A stretch of DNA of 64,000 nt from an uncultured Alteromonadales bacterium (GCA_937864365.1 CALMJT010000216.1:1-64000); one strand, 5' to 3'. Positions 6,977 through 16,733 are shown, numbered from the stretch's first letter. The notes: generated by a model from the sequence alone, not told the origin. Translations and numbers: made by a program.

Positions 6977-9766
6977 ATGATTAACATAATTCCTACTACG
7001 AAAAAGCAATGGCGTGAACGCTATCTCACTCATCTGGGTGAAAGCGGCTGTAGAAACATGTATTGGTCTTTAAAGCAATTGGCACAAGATTTTGACTTTA
7101 CGTTAGGTGATCAACCTTTAGTTATAAGACTGTTTTTAGAAAATATCATGCGCAACATTGAAAACAATGTAGATGAAGAAAATACCGCATATTTACAGGT
7201 CTTAATTAAGGCGTTGATCTCAGGTATTAATACCGCCGAATTCGAGTTTCAATTTTACCCTAGCCGCGTACTCATGCAAGACTACACTGGCGTACCCGCC
7301 ATTGCTGACTTGGCAGCTATGCGCGATGCCGTATTTGCGAGTGGCGGCGATGCTGAAAAAATCAATCCTATGTGTCCCGTCGATCTTGTCATTGATCACT
7401 CCGTTATTGCAGATCAAACAGGCCATTCAAATGCATTGCAGTACAACCGCCAACGTGAAATGGAACGAAATAAAGAACGCTATCAGTTTTTAAAATGGGC
7501 TCAGGGTTCATTTGAAAATCTTACAGTGGTTCCTCCAGGAAAAGGTATTTGCCATCAGGTTAATCTCGAATATTTTGCCCAAGTGATACGTAAAAAAGAG
7601 GACGTGCTATTTCCAGATACGCTGGTGGGCACTGATAGTCATACCACCATGATCAATGGGCTCGGGGTGCTCGGCTGGGGCGTGGGCGGCATTGAAGCCG
7701 AAGCGGTTATGTTAGGGCAGCCTTTAAGTTTGAATGCGCCTCGTGTTGTGGGCGTTAGATTAGACGGTGAGTTGCCCTGTGGCGTTACCGCAACGGATCT
7801 CGTTCTAAGTATCACGGAGATTTTAAGAAATCATGGTGTGGTAGGAAAATATGTTGAATTTTATGGAGCTGGTGTCAGTAATCTTAGCGTCGCTGACCGT
7901 GCCACAATTGCCAACATGTCGCCTGAATACGGAGCAACCTGCGCATTGTTTCCAATTGATGCAAGAGTTATCGAGTACTTAACCTTAACGAATAGACCGG
8001 CCTCATTAGTTGAGAGAGTCCACAATTACGCTGTTACACAAGAACTATTTTACAGTTCTGATCATGAATCCCAAGCGCCCACTTATGGGGAAAGCTTAGT
8101 CATCAACTTAAATAACATTGTTCCGTGTATCGCAGGTCCCAAGCGTCCACAAGATCGCCTACCACTTGCCGCTATTAAGCAAAAAACCCTCGACGAATGT
8201 GCACTGGCAGGTCACGGTGGCGTTAGTGAATCAAGTGATGCTCAGTCGTCGCTGATGGATGGTGACTTGGTGATTGCTGCCATTACTTCCTGCACGAATA
8301 CATCCAATCCCAGCGTCATGCTGCTTGCCGGCTTGCTTGCCAAAGCAGCTGTTAAAAAAGGTTTGTTGGTTAAGCCCCATGTTAAAACGTCACTTGCACC
8401 CGGCTCCCAAGTAGTTGCTCGTTATCTGAACCGTTCTGGATTGCAAACCTACCTAGATCAGCTGGGTTTTCAGCGAATTGGCTTTGGCTGTACAACCTGT
8501 ATTGGCAATTCAGGCCCCTTAAACAATAATCTTGAATCCGTGATTGAAATGGGCAATTTACACGTCAGTGCTGTGCTTTCTGGCAATCGTAACTTTGAGG
8601 GAAGAATTCACCCCTCCGTCCGACTCAACTGGCTGGCCTCACCACCGTTGGTCGTAGCTTTTGCTTTAGTAGGGCATACGCGGATCAATTTTGATAAAGA
8701 GCCTTTAGGCTTTGATCAAGAAAATAACCCGGTTTTTTTAAGTGATATCTGGCCAGATAATTCGCAGCTCGAACACGCGATGCTGCAGGTCAGCCAAGAA
8801 CTCTATGCGCTGTCTTATAAAGATATTTTGCAAGGCGATGAGTATTGGAATGACTTAGATGTCACAAGCAGTAAGTGTTTTCCCTGGAATCCAGAATCGA
8901 CCTATATTCGTAAGCCTCCCTTCTTTCAGCAGCATGAAAAACCCAATCCAATTATTGCGGCAAGAATTTTAGCGATAGTGGGCGACTCCATTACCACAGA
9001 TCATATCTCACCAGCAGGAAGAATTAGCCTGGATAGTCCTGCAGGAGAATATTTGCTAAAGCGCCATGTTAAACCGGACCAATTTAACAGTTATGTTGCA
9101 CGTCGAGGTAATCATGAAATTATGGTACGCGGTACCTTTGCTAACAAACGACTGAAAAATGCCATAGTGACGCCAATGGAAGGGGGGTTTACTCGCATAT
9201 ATGAAGACGCCGAGAATACACAAAATACAAGCCAATCAATCAACATTGAAGAAGCTGGGCCCGTGACTATTTTCGCGGCTAGCCAGTATTACACAGAGAA
9301 AAATATTCCTTTGGTCATTTTTGCAGGCAAAGAATATGGTACCGGCTCAAGCCGTGACTGGGCCGCGAAAGGATGCTTGTTGTTGAATGTTAAAGCCGTT
9401 ATTGCAGAAAGTTTTGAACGTATTCATCGTAGCAACTTAGTTGGAATGGGTATTATGCCATTGCAACTATTACCAGAAACAACCATCGATGATTTGTCGT
9501 TAAACGGTGACGAGAGCATCTCCATTCTAAGGCCAACCGATACTATCAAAAATAATCAACTGCTACCCAAACAAAGGATGCTTCTGGAAATAACAAGTAG
9601 TCAACAGACATCCAGCAGTCACAAACCTCTATTGACGCGCACTATCTCGGTAGTTCTTAGAATCGACAATCATCAAGAACTCGATTATTTTTTTGCCGGT
9701 GGTGTTCTGCCGTATGTTGCTCAACAATTCATAAATAACCAACACAATGACCGATATCACGACTAA
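6977..9766 (+). CDS. acnA: Aconitate hydratase A (929 aa)
   Basis: Interconverts citrate and isocitrate in the TCA cycle using a [4Fe-4S] cluster. The cluster ligands are visible: Cys in AITSCTNTSNPSVML and the pair in GFGCTTCIGNSGPL. Other signatures are LVGTDSHTTMINGLGVLGWGVGG, GDSITTDHISPAG and the swivel-domain AGKEYGTGSSRDWAAKG. I prefer the ATG at 6977, where the N-terminus resembles the family; the frame is open back to 6911, but that extension does not look conserved. The 3' end overlaps fumC by 20 bases, indicating translational coupling. Aconitase A is the more stress-stable isozyme in bacteria that have both A and B; here it sits just upstream of an iron-acquisition locus. Confidence 0.93.
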   Translation: MINIIPTTKKQWRERYLTHLGESGCRNMYWSLKQLAQDFDFTLGDQPLVIRLFLENIMRNIENNVDEENTAYLQVLIKALISGINTAEFEFQFYPSRVLMQDYTGVPAIADLAAMRDAVFASGGDAEKINPMCPVDLVIDHSVIADQTGHSNALQYNRQREMERNKERYQFLKWAQGSFENLTVVPPGKGICHQVNLEYFAQVIRKKEDVLFPDTLVGTDSHTTMINGLGVLGWGVGGIEAEAVMLGQPLSLNAPRVVGVRLDGELPCGVTATDLVLSITEILRNHGVVGKYVEFYGAGVSNLSVADRATIANMSPEYGATCALFPIDARVIEYLTLTNRPASLVERVHNYAVTQELFYSSDHESQAPTYGESLVINLNNIVPCIAGPKRPQDRLPLAAIKQKTLDECALAGHGGVSESSDAQSSLMDGDLVIAAITSCTNTSNPSVMLLAGLLAKAAVKKGLLVKPHVKTSLAPGSQVVARYLNRSGLQTYLDQLGFQRIGFGCTTCIGNSGPLNNNLESVIEMGNLHVSAVLSGNRNFEGRIHPSVRLNWLASPPLVVAFALVGHTRINFDKEPLGFDQENNPVFLSDIWPDNSQLEHAMLQVSQELYALSYKDILQGDEYWNDLDVTSSKCFPWNPESTYIRKPPFFQQHEKPNPIIAARILAIVGDSITTDHISPAGRISLDSPAGEYLLKRHVKPDQFNSYVARRGNHEIMVRGTFANKRLKNAIVTPMEGGFTRIYEDAENTQNTSQSINIEEAGPVTIFAASQYYTEKNIPLVIFAGKEYGTGSSRDWAAKGCLLLNVKAVIAESFERIHRSNLVGMGIMPLQLLPETTIDDLSLNGDESISILRPTDTIKNNQLLPKQRMLLEITSSQQTSSSHKPLLTRTISVVLRIDNHQELDYFFAGGVLPYVAQQFINNQHNDRYHD

Positions 9767-11210
9767 ACAATCAAAACAAAGTTCGGTAAATAAGCGGTCC
9801 GAAATCCAGCAGGACACAGGTGCCGATGGTTTGTCTGCAATCCAAACAAATGAGTTATGGGGCAAACAAACTCAACTGTCGCTAAAATATTTTGATATCG
9901 GAAACCATACATTTAATTCGGACTTTATTAACGCCCTAGTTTCCATCAAACGTGCCTGCGCAACCATTAATTACCAATTAAAACTGATAAACGTTAAACG
10001 GTTTAAAGCCATTGTTCATGCTTGTGATGAGATTCTAAACGGTAAGCACCGTGATCAATTTCCATTACGGATATGGCAAACAGGATCGGGCACGCAAACT
10101 AATATGAATGTCAACGAGGTCATTGCATCGTTGGCGAATACCTTTTTGCGCCAAAACAATCCAAGTGACAAATCAATAGATGCTGAAGAATTACACCCGA
10201 ATGATCACGTTAATATGTCACAGTCGTCCAATGACGTATTTCCCAGCGCCATGCATATCGTTGTAGCACAGCAGACAATAAAAATACTGCTGCCCGCTAT
10301 CGAGTTAATGGAGCGCGAATTATCCCATAAACAAACAGAATTTAAGAGCATCTATACGGTCGGGCGTACTCATTTGATGGATGCGCTACCAATTAATGCG
10401 GGCGCTCTGTTGTCGGGCTATGGCAATCAAATAACAGCAGCAAAAATTGCAATTAAAGACAGTTTGAGTGCGGTTTATCAGTTAGCTCAGGGAGGTACGG
10501 CAGTGGGCTCAGGTGCTAACGCACCGGAGTTATTCGGCCAAAAGGTGGTTGCACTGTTGGCAGAGCAATACCAGTTACCATTTGTTCAGCACCCAAACTT
10601 ATACGCGGCAGTTTCTGGAGCAGATGCGTTACTATTTTACAGCAGTTCACTCAAACAGTTGGCCGCGACCTTATTTAAAATCGCCAACGATTTTCGACTG
10701 CTCGGTAGTGGGCCTCGTTGTGGACTAAATGAATGGCATTTACCGGCAAATGAACCTGGCAGCTCTATTATGCCAAGCAAGGTAAATCCAACCCAATGTG
10801 AAGCATTAAGCATGGTATGTTTACAGGTATTTGGCAATGATCTGACGGTTTCTCTTGCTGCTTCAAACGGTCAGTTGCAAATGAATACCTATCGCCCAGT
10901 AATTATTCATAATGTTTTAGAAAGCATCGATTTGCTGGCCGATGCAATAACTTCTTTTTCAGAAAACGCTATACGAGGTTTAAAAATTAATCGTACTCAA
11001 GTTGATATCAATATGCGTAACAACTTGTCCGTTATTACTCTGCTAGCACCTAAAATTGGCTATGATGTGGCGACAAAGATCGCTCAGCAAGCAGACATAT
11101 GCAATAAAACTTTAGCAGAATCTGCAGAATCTCTGCATCTTTTTAGTCAGGAAGAATTTAAACGCTTGATAAACGAACAACTGGAAATCCAATTAATAGA
11201 ACATGAATAA
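9747..11210 (+). CDS. fumC: Class II fumarase-like hydratase (FumC)
   Basis: A fumarase/aspartase-superfamily enzyme predicted to interconvert fumarate and malate without an iron cluster. Signatures are TGSGTQTNMNVNEVI, MSQSSNDVFPSAMHI, the GRTHLMDALPI catalytic segment and GSSIMPSKVNPTQCEAL, which contains the catalytic Ser loop. At 487 residues it is about 20 longer than usual, from an unconserved polar N-terminus. Some positions (HLMDALPINAGALLSGYG) differ from typical FumC, so aspartase-like or altered specificity is not excluded. It overlaps acnA by 20 bases and is surely co-transcribed. In pseudomonads FumC is induced when iron is short, which fits its place next to a siderophore locus. 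Confidence 0.88.
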   Translation: MTDITTKQSKQSSVNKRSEIQQDTGADGLSAIQTNELWGKQTQLSLKYFDIGNHTFNSDFINALVSIKRACATINYQLKLINVKRFKAIVHACDEILNGKHRDQFPLRIWQTGSGTQTNMNVNEVIASLANTFLRQNNPSDKSIDAEELHPNDHVNMSQSSNDVFPSAMHIVVAQQTIKILLPAIELMERELSHKQTEFKSIYTVGRTHLMDALPINAGALLSGYGNQITAAKIAIKDSLSAVYQLAQGGTAVGSGANAPELFGQKVVALLAEQYQLPFVQHPNLYAAVSGADALLFYSSSLKQLAATLFKIANDFRLLGSGPRCGLNEWHLPANEPGSSIMPSKVNPTQCEALSMVCLQVFGNDLTVSLAASNGQLQMNTYRPVIIHNVLESIDLLADAITSFSENAIRGLKINRTQVDINMRNNLSVITLLAPKIGYDVATKIAQQADICNKTLAESAESLHLFSQEEFKRLINEQLEIQLIEHE

Positions 11211-11322
11211 TCTCAGATCGAACACGTCGCAACGGATTTACAGGATCCTCCTAAGCTAAGATATTACTCACGGAGCAAAATTTCTTTATCGTTTTTCAAT
11301 CATCGAACGTCGGATGCCTTAC

Positions 11323-11635
11323 TTATCTCCGATATGATCTCAACAATTGATTAAGCAGAACAGGGAGGTCTTCTGACAACTGAGCTTGTTCTATCCAGCC
11401 CTTTATCGCAGTACTTGAGCAAACATCTTTTGCTTCAAATGGTAAAGCTTAATTTCTGGGAAGGGGCAGGTTAATAATCTAAATTGATTAAGTACAACCT
11501 CTAATGCCTATAATTGGGAACCCATACTGAAGAAAGAAATTGAACGGATGATTTCCTCGTAGGGCAAGTCTAACAACACGCCAACAACACTTCTAAATCC
11601 GTTTATAACCTCGTGTGTTACCGCAGTCACTTACT
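11323..11635 (-). pseudogene. Possible decayed coding remnant
   Basis: Read on the minus strand, one frame gives a protein-like stretch containing LLDLPYEEIIRSISFFSMG, a stop (near 11512), then continuing protein-like sequence. A second frame then takes over with KGWIEQAQLSEDLPVLLNQ before stopping at 11323. The pattern looks like a gene broken by stops and a frameshift. I cannot name the family, and chance is a real alternative. Confidence 0.25.
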
Positions 11636-11727
11636 TCACAAAGCACATAATCTGTGTCCATCCATATCATCGTTAATTCCAATCAGCATAGATATTTAGA
11701 CAATTGCAAGAAAGTTTGGTTGTAATT

Positions 11728-11746
11728 ATAAATAATTATCATTAGT
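11728..11746. promoter_or_regulatory. Fur-box-like site upstream of the PepSY gene
   Basis: The 19-base stretch ataaataattatcattagt matches about 12 of 19 positions of the classical Fur consensus GATAATGATAATCATTATC, including an unbroken ATCATTA core. It lies about 210 bases before the PepSY gene start. Fur repression when iron is plentiful is inferred. Confidence 0.5.
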
Positions 11747-11958
11747 ATTAAAAATACATTTCTGCTAAATAATGATATATCGCCCTTAACTAACAGGCCG
11801 TTTATTAGCTCAGACTGTAGAAGCCAAAAATATCACTATCAATTTTTTAACAAATGCCAATATTTATAATTCTTAAAACAGGTGGCATCACATTATGTCG
11901 CACGAAATAATGCTTAGTTTGAGCTTCCTGTAGTTTTATATGGAAGATCAACCTTGTG

Positions 11959-13755
11959 ATGTGTATTCATATTTTTGTTCAGCGTGGTTTTGATGTGATA
12001 TCAAACAAAAAACTATTTGCAGTTCACTCATGGGTTGGGCTTATTGTTGGGCCAATTTTATTCTTTATCTGTATTTCGGGTACTGTTTCGACAATTAGTT
12101 ATGAATTAGATTGGTTGCTTGACCCCGAAATTCGAGTCCCAACCTCAGAAAATACAACCCCAGTAACCGCCGATGTTCTCTATCATTCATTGCAAGAGAC
12201 TTATCCCGGCGCTTTAGTGCCTGTGTTAAGTTTATCTCCGGCTCTTCCTTATGTGCCAGCTGTAGCCTTGATGGAAGATTATGAGAGGGGGGCATTTATT
12301 GTTTATTTAAACCCTTACAGTGGCGAGATCATTGCCGAGAGAAATCGTTTAAATATAAAAAATTTCTTTCGTATTCTGCACAAACAATTTTTTATTATAA
12401 AAACAAAAATGACCCCCAACGGCGTGTTTTTTGTGGGTATTTTTGGCTTATTTTTACTTGTTTCTTTAGTCGCTGGTTTTTTATTGTTGAAAAATCGCCT
12501 AAAAAACATGTCTCGAATTCGTTCATCCAAGGGCTCACGAATATTTTGGATTGATTTACACAGATCTTTAGGGCTTTGGTTTTTGGCGTTTACATTGCTA
12601 TTTGCCGTGACCGGTGTTTGGTACTTAATAGAAAAAATTTCCGGTGAATCAGATGTGGTATTACATCAAGAAGACAATTTACATTATCTTGGCCAAGAGA
12701 ATTATTTACCCGAATTACGCGTTGATGAATATCTCTCTGTAGCGAGAGAGGCCATTCCTTCACTAGAAATCGCTTACTTATTTTTACCCAGAAAACCCGG
12801 CGAGTTGGTACACGTTTACGGTCAAGCAGGGCCTTTATTGGTTCGAGACGCCGCAAATTACGTGGCAATTGACCCGGTTACCTTAAAGGTATACGAACAT
12901 TATGTAGCCTCTGATTTATCTGCTTATGATCGTTGGGTACATACCGCTGATGTTTTACACTTTGGTACATTTGGTGGCGTTTTCACTCGTTTTATCTGGT
13001 TTTTTGCAGGTCTCGTTTTATCGTTTTCTATTTTAGCCGGATGGTATTTGTGGTTACTCAGGATAAAAGCCGTTGGCTCAAAAGCAGTTAAATCAACTTG
13101 GTACTCTGTTGTAACCACCACAACCTGCGTGTTTTTAGTATTACTCAGCACTACGTTTTCTGTTTTAGGCTTCTTTAAAATGGAAGGAGCACCAATTCAA
13201 CCTATTGTTCAGGCGGTTGATTTTACCGAGCTTGGGCCATTTAACGGCATGTTCTATCAACGCGGCTTGGCTTCTGAAGCGACTGATCCTGATCGGTCAG
13301 AAACCTTAGCGTCTGGGTATTTGATCAATCTAGGCGTAGAGTTTACGCGACCCGTTAATTTAGATTTTTTAGAATTAATCATCAATGATCGGTCTTGGTT
13401 ATTCTCTTCCGGTTGGAATATTTTTGAAACGAAAATTTTTATCGAGAAAGCCAATCTAAATCAACCGATAGAAGCAACCCTGGTCGCTAAAAATGCACAA
13501 GGCCAGATATTTAAGACAGAGATTTTATTAAATTCACCACACACCACATACACACCAGCGCAACAACATTACATCCAACAAAACCAACCTCACAGCGCTG
13601 TTGCGGTTAGAGTTTTTCTTGTTTTGTTTTCGGTAATTATGTTGCCAACGCTTTTAGGCTGGATGTTATTCAGTAACAAACTAGCGAAGAAAGCCAGCAG
13701 GGCAGTACCAACAAAACTGGCAGGCAATCAAATAGTTATGCAACCACTTAAATAA
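11959..13755 (+). CDS. PepSY-associated transmembrane protein, probable ferric-siderophore reductase (598 aa)
   Basis: An iron-regulated inner-membrane protein of the PepSY_TM group, whose characterised members (such as FoxB of Pseudomonas) take part in reductive iron release from siderophores. The N-terminal helix carries KLFAVHSWVGLIVGPILFF, with the His typical of the family. Further helices lie near residues 155-180, 205-230, 350-375, 395-415 and 560-580, with periplasmic PepSY-like segments between (SGEIIAERNRLN with an FFRILHKQFF helix; VHTADVLHFGTFGG). Several helix His residues could bind haem. The start is ATG 11959; a GTG three bases upstream is an alternative, and ggaag at 11942 is a weak ribosome site. 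It is followed by the TonB receptor gene with a terminator and a separate Fur-like site between. Confidence 0.85.
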   Translation: MCIHIFVQRGFDVISNKKLFAVHSWVGLIVGPILFFICISGTVSTISYELDWLLDPEIRVPTSENTTPVTADVLYHSLQETYPGALVPVLSLSPALPYVPAVALMEDYERGAFIVYLNPYSGEIIAERNRLNIKNFFRILHKQFFIIKTKMTPNGVFFVGIFGLFLLVSLVAGFLLLKNRLKNMSRIRSSKGSRIFWIDLHRSLGLWFLAFTLLFAVTGVWYLIEKISGESDVVLHQEDNLHYLGQENYLPELRVDEYLSVAREAIPSLEIAYLFLPRKPGELVHVYGQAGPLLVRDAANYVAIDPVTLKVYEHYVASDLSAYDRWVHTADVLHFGTFGGVFTRFIWFFAGLVLSFSILAGWYLWLLRIKAVGSKAVKSTWYSVVTTTTCVFLVLLSTTFSVLGFFKMEGAPIQPIVQAVDFTELGPFNGMFYQRGLASEATDPDRSETLASGYLINLGVEFTRPVNLDFLELIINDRSWLFSSGWNIFETKIFIEKANLNQPIEATLVAKNAQGQIFKTEILLNSPHTTYTPAQQHYIQQNQPHSAVAVRVFLVLFSVIMLPTLLGWMLFSNKLAKKASRAVPTKLAGNQIVMQPLK

Positions 13756-13770
13756 CAGGAAGTTTCCATT

Positions 13771-13797
13771 AAAAGCGAAGAACGTTTCTGCTTTTTG
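13771..13797 (+). terminator. Probable intrinsic terminator after the PepSY gene
   Basis: aaaagc...gctttttg can pair as a short stem (with one bulge) around a loop containing gaacg and ends in a T run, 16 bases after the PepSY stop. Confidence 0.5.
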
Positions 13798-13997
13798 TAT
13801 TCTTACCTAAAGCTTTTAACTCAAGTGGTAGGGTTGTAACCTTAAACATTAATGGCGTGCGCTATGCATTTAGTGTGCGTTCTGGCAATTCAATAACTCC
13901 ACTCACGAGCAGCAGTCTCACACACCGACGTATCTGATTTTTATCAAATTACCTTAAATTAGAATAGTTAGATTTGTTATATCACTCAATTGCGATT

Positions 13998-14016
13998 GAT
14001 AATTATTGTTATTTGT
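13998..14016. promoter_or_regulatory. Fur-box-like site upstream of the TonB receptor
   Basis: gataattattgttatttgt starts with a perfect GATAAT hexamer and continues with AT-rich imperfect repeats matching about 12 positions of the Fur consensus. It is about 115 bases before the preferred receptor start, a position consistent with promoter overlap. Confidence 0.5.
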
Positions 14017-14129
14017 AGTAATTTCTCGTTCTAGTTCAAGGCTAGGGGCCATCTTTAGGCATTGCAATGGCTATTTGTTTTGTAAAAACAATGGGTGACG
14101 TAAAATTATTATATATCTTGGGTCAATGT

Positions 14130-16373
14130 ATGAATATTAAGAAATCGCAACGTTGTGGGTTGTGCGTGGCTATTTTATCGGTCAACTCTATTTCTTTTGC
14201 TCAATCAAATACACAAATCGAAGAAGTGTCTGTAACGGGCCATAAGCGAGAGTACCAAACCGAAGAGGTTTCCGGTTCTATCGGTTTTAATGTATCTCCA
14301 CTAGATGTGCCAATTTCGATTGACGTAATCAACCAAGATATCTTAAAAGACCAGCAGGTTAATAACGTTGATGATGCATTACGTAACGTATCTGGCGTAA
14401 CTAAATTTAAAACCGGTAATGGTGGTGAAGAACAATTCGCAATTCACGGCTTTAGTGCGTCGCAGTCGATATATAAAGATGGTGCACGCATTAATAATGC
14501 GCAAAACTCTACCAATATACCTTCTACCGAAACTGCAAATATTGAAAAGGTCGAGGTCTTAAAAGGGCCTAGCGCTATTTTATACGGCCAGGGTGAACCT
14601 GGCGGCACTATTAATTACGTTACAAAAAAACCTGAGTTTGAATCTTTTCATGAAGTCGAACTATTAACCGGAAGCGATTCATTTTCAAAAATTGAATTTG
14701 ATAGCACCGGTGCTATTGGTAACTCAGACCAGTTTGCTTATCGTATTGTTGGCTCTTACGAAGATTCAGACAGCTTCCGAGATTTTGTAGAGCGCGAACG
14801 ATTTCTGTTAAATCCGTCAATTTCGTATCTTAACAATACCGGCGGAATATTAACGGCATCCGTCGAATATATTGACGACGACTTCACCACCGATCGTTCA
14901 CAAATTTTAAGCGGCGACTTTATCAACGGTTTCGATTACGATTCCAGTGTATTAGACACAGAACAGTTTTATGGTATTGCAGGATTTAATAATCGCAGTA
15001 ATGCAGAGTCAACTCGTGTATCGTTAACTTACAATCAGCCAATTAATGATTTTTACAGTATTGATCTTTTAGCATCCTATACAAAAAACGAAAAAACAAA
15101 TTTCGATTCCACGCCGCTTTTTGCAACGCCAGCAACCATTGGTTTATTGGCTCAAATAGGATTTCCCGCGCCGGTTAACCTAGGGCAAGTATTATTGCCA
15201 GATGGTACGGTTTTAATTCAACCGCGTTTTGGTGAAGGCGAGGGTGAAACAACTTATCTGCAAGCAAACAATTTATTTGAATTTTCAAGTGGATCGCTAG
15301 CGCATAAATTATTGCTTGGTATTTCTTACGAAGAATTAGAAACCAACTCATTTACCACAACCGGTTTAAATATCGCTACTTATAACATCTTCAGCAATCA
15401 ACGGTCGTTCGTACCATTGGCTGCGGGAATTCCAACCGATGAGGTATTTTTAAATCCAGTTGGTACCGATATAAAAATCAAATCGGAAGAAATTTCTCTT
15501 AATGTACAAGACTTAATTGAAATTAATGAACAATTCACAGTTCTACTTGGTGGTCGATTTGTCGATTACGAAAGCAATGCTAATCTTGGCGGCGATGAGG
15601 CATTCGACGATACAGATTTTACCGGTCGTTTAGGTGTGATCTATAAACCTGCCGAAAATATTTCGTTATATGCAAGTTACGCGCAAGGTTACCTACCAGC
15701 AACAGGTAGCTTAGACGTTAATGGTAACCAAATCGACTCCGAAACAAACTCTCAATTTGAAATTGGCTTAAAAGCTAATGTATTGAATGAACGTTTATTG
15801 TTCACGGTTGCTTTATACGATGCCGAACGTAAAGATGTCGCAAGCTTTGACGCGGCGGCCACACAACAATCTAACTTTAATGTTTTTGATACGATTGGTC
15901 GGGTTGAGTCTAGAGGTTTGGACGTACAAATTATCGGTAAAATTACCGATGCTTGGCGTATTGTTGCCGGTTACGCGTATATAGACAGCGAAATAGATAC
16001 AGTAACTACATCCATTTTTGGTGGCGTGTTGGATCTCGATGGCAGAGAGCAAGCCGGTATTCCAGAAAATAGCGCTAACCTTTGGAGCGTTTACGAGTTT
16101 ACCAATGGCTTTGGTATTGGTGGCGGTCTTTTTTATCAAGATGATACCTTCGCCAGTGCCGAAAATAATACCGAATTTGACGGTTTTACGCAGGTTGATG
16201 CCGTTGCCTACTACAAGCACAATTTATGGAAGTTTCAATTTAATGCCATTAACCTTACTGACGAAGAATATCAGTTAGCCCAAGGTGGCGTAGCGGAAGA
16301 TCTTTTTGCGTCTGTTCGCGTTGGCACCTCTGTGCCGAGAAGTTTTGTTTTTTCAGTGTCAAAAGAGTTTTAA
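14130..16373 (+). CDS. TonB-dependent ferric-siderophore receptor (747 aa)
   Basis: Outer-membrane gated porin predicted to import the ferric form of the peptide made by the neighbouring NRPS genes. From the ATG at 14130 the protein starts with a classic signal peptide ending at SISFAQ. A TonB-box-like EEVSVTG follows immediately, then a plug domain (NVDDALRNVSGVTKF, IEKVEVLKGPSAILYGQGEPGGTINY) and a long beta-barrel that ends in Phe (SVSKEF) as outer-membrane barrels do. The frame is open 21 codons further upstream, but that extension would bury the signal peptide. There is no N-terminal signalling domain, so no sigma/anti-sigma cell-surface signalling is expected; Fur-type control fits better. 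It converges with the aminotransferase gene across a shared terminator. Confidence 0.93.
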   Translation: MNIKKSQRCGLCVAILSVNSISFAQSNTQIEEVSVTGHKREYQTEEVSGSIGFNVSPLDVPISIDVINQDILKDQQVNNVDDALRNVSGVTKFKTGNGGEEQFAIHGFSASQSIYKDGARINNAQNSTNIPSTETANIEKVEVLKGPSAILYGQGEPGGTINYVTKKPEFESFHEVELLTGSDSFSKIEFDSTGAIGNSDQFAYRIVGSYEDSDSFRDFVERERFLLNPSISYLNNTGGILTASVEYIDDDFTTDRSQILSGDFINGFDYDSSVLDTEQFYGIAGFNNRSNAESTRVSLTYNQPINDFYSIDLLASYTKNEKTNFDSTPLFATPATIGLLAQIGFPAPVNLGQVLLPDGTVLIQPRFGEGEGETTYLQANNLFEFSSGSLAHKLLLGISYEELETNSFTTTGLNIATYNIFSNQRSFVPLAAGIPTDEVFLNPVGTDIKIKSEEISLNVQDLIEINEQFTVLLGGRFVDYESNANLGGDEAFDDTDFTGRLGVIYKPAENISLYASYAQGYLPATGSLDVNGNQIDSETNSQFEIGLKANVLNERLLFTVALYDAERKDVASFDAAATQQSNFNVFDTIGRVESRGLDVQIIGKITDAWRIVAGYAYIDSEIDTVTTSIFGGVLDLDGREQAGIPENSANLWSVYEFTNGFGIGGGLFYQDDTFASAENNTEFDGFTQVDAVAYYKHNLWKFQFNAINLTDEEYQLAQGGVAEDLFASVRVGTSVPRSFVFSVSKEF

Positions 16374-16449
16374 GGTAACAGGCTCCAAGCTGAATTTCGA
16401 TAACGCAAGGATGTGTCGTCAATTCCAAGAACGGTAAGTGATTAAAATT

Positions 16450-16523
16450 GTGAAGAAATTGGAAATCCCATTTTCAATTTCTTCCTCTGATTAAATCACG
16501 GATGAACTAATCAGAGGCTCCTT
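16450..16523. repeat. Dispersed repeat, copy 2 (perfect double hairpin)
   Basis: GAAGAAATTG (16452-16461) pairs perfectly with CAATTTCTTC (16475-16484). Immediately after, CTCTGATTA (16485-16493) pairs perfectly with TAATCAGAG (16508-16516). The 75-base unit matches 6225-6298 closely, including the second loop (aaatcacggatgaac here, aaatcatggatgagt there). Two adjacent stems conserved at two sites 10 kb apart suggest a REP/MITE-like element or a structured RNA. Confidence 0.8.
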
Positions 16524-16667
16524 AAATAATACTAATGAATTTACCTTTACCGAAAAATAACCAACATATCAAAACCAACCCAATTAATAGTTATTTAATA
16601 AGTGGCACTTAGGTTAAAAAGCATTAATTTGATTAAAAAGAATTAACTTCCAAAACAAGCAAATTCT

Positions 16668-16697
16668 AAAAAAACCGGCTTTTGCCGGTTTTTTTAG
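16668..16697. terminator. Bidirectional intrinsic terminator
   Basis: An A run, ccggc, loop tttt, gccgg and a T run form a symmetric GC-rich stem with poly-A/poly-T flanks. It lies between the convergent receptor and aminotransferase genes and would terminate both. Confidence 0.9.
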
Positions 16698-16733
16698 CAC
16701 AAATAACTCATCCGTTAATTAGCAATCTAATTG

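Larger units (their letters stand above)
11211..11955. other. 745-base spacer between fumC and the PepSY gene
   Basis: No intact gene is seen. The left half holds traces of decayed minus-strand coding sequence and the right half a Fur-box-like site, both listed separately. The last 200 bases are very AT-rich and probably contain the promoter of the PepSY gene. Confidence 0.5.
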
